Below, one piece after another: positions 61,243 to 64,000 of a DNA stretch of 64,000 nt. Both the position numbers and the translations under genes were made by a program. The notes beneath the pieces were generated by a model, which saw nothing but the letters and a program-made list of their open reading frames with translations, ran no database searches and was not told where the DNA came from. The DNA comes from Nostoc sp. 'Peltigera membranacea cyanobiont' N6 (GTDB taxonomy: Bacteria > Cyanobacteriota > Cyanobacteriia > Cyanobacteriales > Nostocaceae), in assembly GCF_002949735.1 (NCBI RefSeq), contig NZ_CP026681.1, forward strand, positions 806,001 through 870,000. Direction: 5' to 3'. Every line of letters starts with the position of its first letter. Within the stretch, counting starts at the first letter, position 1.

Positions 61243-63294
61243 ATGGGTTTATTATCCAAGGGCGTGCCAAGAATGAAAAAGCCTTTATGGTCGCCGCCAC
61301 AATACGTAGATGACATAGATCGACTACAAACTTACCAAGTCAAGCTGATGCCGCATCAGGAAGAAACTGCCCGCCAGTTGGTACAAAAGATTAATCAAGT
61401 CATTGCCAATACCTCCGCTACAGCATTGATGTTGCAAGATATTGCCCAATTGCTAGGATCTGCTTTTCAGGTAGATTGTTGCTGTTTGGTTTCAGTAACG
61501 GGTGATACATCCGATGAAATGACTACTATTAATTGGTGTGCTGATGAGTATCTAGGGTTGCCACATCCAGAAGAGATGTTTTCGATGGAACAGTTGCTTA
61601 TGCACTCGCCAGTGCTGCAATGTGCTGCTGAACCATTGACTATTGAAGACATTTCGATCGTTCAGAATAGTCTGGTAATTGGCTGTCAGTATTTACCGCT
61701 ACCCATAAAAGCGGTTTTGGCAATTCCCACCAGGTTTGGTGAAAATAATAATGGGGTGATTAATCTGATTAAATTCCAACCCTATGATTGGAGTGAATCA
61801 GAAAAACAACTACTCAAAGAGGTAGAGTCTGCTTGTGCGATCGCTTTTTCTCAAGTGGCACAAGCTAAACTAATTACTCATCAACAACAGTATCTGCAAA
61901 AAGGCGATCAATATCAGAGCTTGATCAAGCAGTTAACATTACTAAATCGGAGCAACTTGGAGCTTAATCAAATGCTCCAGTTAGTTATTTCCTCTACTGC
62001 CGAATCTCTACAGGCAGATCGGGGTTTACTGATATTACTAAAATATACCGATCCATTATTTAGGACTCAAGGTAAAAAACAAGTTCCGAAAGCGAAAGCG
62101 AGAGTGGTTGGTGAATGGGCTAAGGCAGCACAAATCTCCCGGACTATTAAACCAGATACCTTAGTAGATCAGTCTTTCTTGGTTTCAGAATGTAGTTTAT
62201 GCCAGCGTCCCTTCATAGATTCTGGAAAACCAGTCATCTTCGATAACTATACAGAGCAAAATGATACCTCGGCAGCTGCTCCATTATTTGCAATAGAACA
62301 ATTGCCTGCGGTTTTATTAGTGCCTTTAGAAAGTCAAGGTAAAATCTTAGGATTTTTGGTGCTACAGCAAGCTACTACTCGCACTTGGCAAACACCAGAA
62401 TTAGAACTTGTAGAAATGGTTTGCGCTCAAGTAAGTAATGCCATCATCCAATCACAGACATTGCGCCAAGTGCAAACGTTGGTAGATGAACGGACGGCGA
62501 AACTCCAGAGTAGTCTGGAACTCCAGGCAAAGTTGCATGAAAGAACCCGGCAATATGTAGATCAACTGCGGAAACTCAATGAACTCAAAGATGAGTTTTT
62601 GAGCAACATGAGCGATCGCTTGCGTTATCCTTTGACAAACATGCTAATGTCCATTCGGAACTTACGTTTGCCAGGAATCGCCCCAGAACGTCAAGTTAGA
62701 TACATGGATATCCTAGAGCAGGAATGCACAAAGGAAATTAACTTGATTAATGACTTGTTGACACTCCAGAAACTAGAGTCGCCTCACGAAGCTCCACAAT
62801 TAGAGTCTATAGATTTAAATACTAGAATCCAGGCCATAGCAGCATCTTTTGAGAAAAAACTCGCAGAGAAGGGATTAAAGATTTCTGTAGATTTACCAGA
62901 GAAATCGCTAAAGCTGCAAACTGAACTGGAGAGTTTTGACCGCATCCTGCAAGAGTTGTTAACTAATGCCTGTAAATATTCACAACATGATACCACCGTC
63001 CATTTAGAAGCTGTTCACCAAGTCGATCGACAAATCGATCGAGTTATCATAAAGGTGACGAATACAGGACACGCCATCTCCGAAGAAGAAGCAACCTACA
63101 TCTTTGACAAGTTCCGTCGCGGAAAAGGGCGCTGGACTCCAGGGACTGGCTTGGGACTTGCTCTAGTCAAGTCTTTAGTGCAGCATTTGAATGGAGCGAT
63201 CGCAGTTGAGAGTCTCCCAATATCGGATTCTGAACAGAGCGAAATTTGCTTTACCCTGACTCTGCCCCAATTTTCTGACGAAAGCAAACCATAA
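61243..63294 (+). CDS. GAF-domain sensor histidine kinase lacking the phospho-acceptor His
   Basis: About 683 residues. Two GAF domains occupy roughly 40-180 and 210-400 (VDCCCLVSVTGDTSDEMTTI; GLLILLKYTDPLFRTQG; VLLVPLESQGKILGFLVLQQ). A coiled linker (RTAKLQSSLELQAKLHERTR) leads to a HisKA-like helix and an HATPase domain with N box LLTNACKYSQ, DKFRRGKG and the TPGTGLGLALVK G box. The H box reads FLSNMSDRLRYPL, where the phospho-acceptor His (MSHELRTPL) is Asp; a HIP1 octamer lies exactly there. The ATG at 61243 is preferred over TTG 61228. The protein cannot autophosphorylate in the usual way. The next gene starts nine bases on. Confidence 0.85.
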   Translation: MGLLSKGVPRMKKPLWSPPQYVDDIDRLQTYQVKLMPHQEETARQLVQKINQVIANTSATALMLQDIAQLLGSAFQVDCCCLVSVTGDTSDEMTTINWCADEYLGLPHPEEMFSMEQLLMHSPVLQCAAEPLTIEDISIVQNSLVIGCQYLPLPIKAVLAIPTRFGENNNGVINLIKFQPYDWSESEKQLLKEVESACAIAFSQVAQAKLITHQQQYLQKGDQYQSLIKQLTLLNRSNLELNQMLQLVISSTAESLQADRGLLILLKYTDPLFRTQGKKQVPKAKARVVGEWAKAAQISRTIKPDTLVDQSFLVSECSLCQRPFIDSGKPVIFDNYTEQNDTSAAAPLFAIEQLPAVLLVPLESQGKILGFLVLQQATTRTWQTPELELVEMVCAQVSNAIIQSQTLRQVQTLVDERTAKLQSSLELQAKLHERTRQYVDQLRKLNELKDEFLSNMSDRLRYPLTNMLMSIRNLRLPGIAPERQVRYMDILEQECTKEINLINDLLTLQKLESPHEAPQLESIDLNTRIQAIAASFEKKLAEKGLKISVDLPEKSLKLQTELESFDRILQELLTNACKYSQHDTTVHLEAVHQVDRQIDRVIIKVTNTGHAISEEEATYIFDKFRRGKGRWTPGTGLGLALVKSLVQHLNGAIAVESLPISDSEQSEICFTLTLPQFSDESKP

Positions 63295-63302
63295 TTCTGA
63301 AC

Positions 63303-63917
63303 GTGATTAAAGAACAGAACGCAACAGAGAACCCTGATTTCCAGTCTCCTAACGATGACACCAACCTCGAAGGAGATTTAACTGCTGATGCTGATATAGC
63401 CGCTTTGGCAGCTAAGGTTGAAGTTCAAATTCAGAAAATAGCAGAGCGACAGCGACAAATCAGCGCCAAAGTTCAAATCCCCCAACCAGTGGAACAAATT
63501 TGGAAGGTTCTGACTGATTATGAAGCCTTGCCTGATTTTCTACCCAACCTCGCTAAAAGTCGTCTAATTGAGCATCCCAATGGTGGAATTAGACTCGAGC
63601 AAGTAGGCTCCCAGCGCTTACTTAATTTCAACTTTTCGGCGCGGGTGGTTCTGGATTTGGAAGAATGCTTCCCCAAAGAAATTAATTTTCGGATGGTAGA
63701 AGGAGATTTTAAAGGCTTTTCTGGTAGCTGGTGTTTAGAGCCTTATTCCCTTGGTGAGTATGTAGGAACAAATCTTTGCTACACAATTCAAGTTTGGCCG
63801 AAACTCACTATGCCAGTAGGAATCATTGAAAACCGCCTGAGTAAAGACTTACGTTTAAATCTTGTGGCTATTCACCAACGTGTAGAAGAGTTAGCTAGCA
63901 AAGAACCGTATGTATAA
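63303..63917 (+). CDS. SRPBCC cyclase/dehydrase-type protein
   Basis: 204 residues, GTG start nine bases after the kinase stop, so cotranscribed. The first 50 residues are acidic and then coiled (AALAAKVEVQIQKIAERQRQ). The rest is a START-like cyclase/dehydrase domain: QIPQPVEQIWKVLTDYEALP, DFLPNLAKSRLIEHPNGG, FKGFSGSWCLEPYS. Similar proteins are common in cyanobacteria; ligands are unknown. Confidence 0.85.
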   Translation: MIKEQNATENPDFQSPNDDTNLEGDLTADADIAALAAKVEVQIQKIAERQRQISAKVQIPQPVEQIWKVLTDYEALPDFLPNLAKSRLIEHPNGGIRLEQVGSQRLLNFNFSARVVLDLEECFPKEINFRMVEGDFKGFSGSWCLEPYSLGEYVGTNLCYTIQVWPKLTMPVGIIENRLSKDLRLNLVAIHQRVEELASKEPYV

Positions 63918-63920
63918 CTA

Positions 63921-63957
63921 AACGGTCATTCAGGATTATCTCTGAATGACCGTTTTC
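63921..63957 (+). terminator. intrinsic terminator of the kinase-SRPBCC operon
   Basis: Perfect 13-bp stem AACGGTCATTCAG / CTGAATGACCGTT with an 8-base loop and a TTTT tail, four bases after the stop. Confidence 0.88.
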
Positions 63958-64000
63958 ATGTTATCAACTCGTAGAAAGATAATTCTACTTTTTTAGTACC

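Overview
The window reads as chromosomal DNA of a filamentous, heterocyst-type cyanobacterium close to Nostoc punctiforme. The evidence is the many HIP1 octamers (GCGATCGC), plant-type carotenoid genes (crtP-crtB), the carboxysome shell protein CcmP, the plastid-type ribosomal protein Ycf65/PSRP-3, heptameric tandem repeats (STRR), small dispersed repeats, and a 693-residue dynamin that looks orthologous to N. punctiforme BDLP1. I saw no rRNA, CRISPR array or intact transposase. Assignments rest on reading the sequence and on recalled family features; no database search was run.

Layout. 1-8.5 kb: the end of a PAS-Crp/Fnr regulator, glpK, a type-2 argC, an exported phosphodiesterase, and ccmP with a pentapeptide-repeat gene. 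9.2-14.1 kb: an RTX/PPC calcium-binding protein, a sorbosone-type dehydrogenase, fossils of a TPR protein and of a vanadium haloperoxidase, and an Old Yellow Enzyme. 14.6-16.1 kb is decayed DNA. 16.1-21 kb is a dynamin locus: a membrane coiled-coil protein, BDLP1, and a dynamin-DnaJ fusion. 21.4-29.5 kb holds cysteine synthase, a 2Fe-2S protein, a DUF5331 protein, YgfZ, Uma2, a TM-helix channel protein, an SRPBCC protein and a SirB1 protein. 29.9-31.9 kb is the ATP synthase beta-epsilon operon. 32-42.7 kb: an SPFH protein, a WD40 pseudokinase candidate, ycf65, a DUF29 protein, a HAD phosphatase, P450, TPR, ruvB and hisF. 42.7-52.5 kb: a single tRNA-Ala, a transposase-less IS605-like element, sdhA, a barrel protein, an amino-acid binding lipoprotein, tRNA-Ser, crtP-crtB and nagZ.

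52.6-57.3 kb is the most unusual part: 31 tRNA genes or tRNA-like units on the minus strand, most separated by 3-12 bases, with anticodons for all 20 amino acids. Five leucine tRNAs there have short class-I variable loops, several other units are structurally eroded, and the array is interrupted by an I-Ssp6803I-like homing endonuclease gene and a PARG-type macrodomain gene. 57.8-64 kb holds a polysaccharide deacetylase, an HNH nuclease behind a leader terminator, a ribbon-helix-helix-like protein, a MITE-like element, and a sensor kinase whose phospho-acceptor His is replaced by Asp, followed by an SRPBCC protein.

A 29-bp palindromic repeat occurs four times, each time inside a coding sequence (glpK, argC, the WD40 gene, the PARG gene), so it has inserted into genes while keeping them open.
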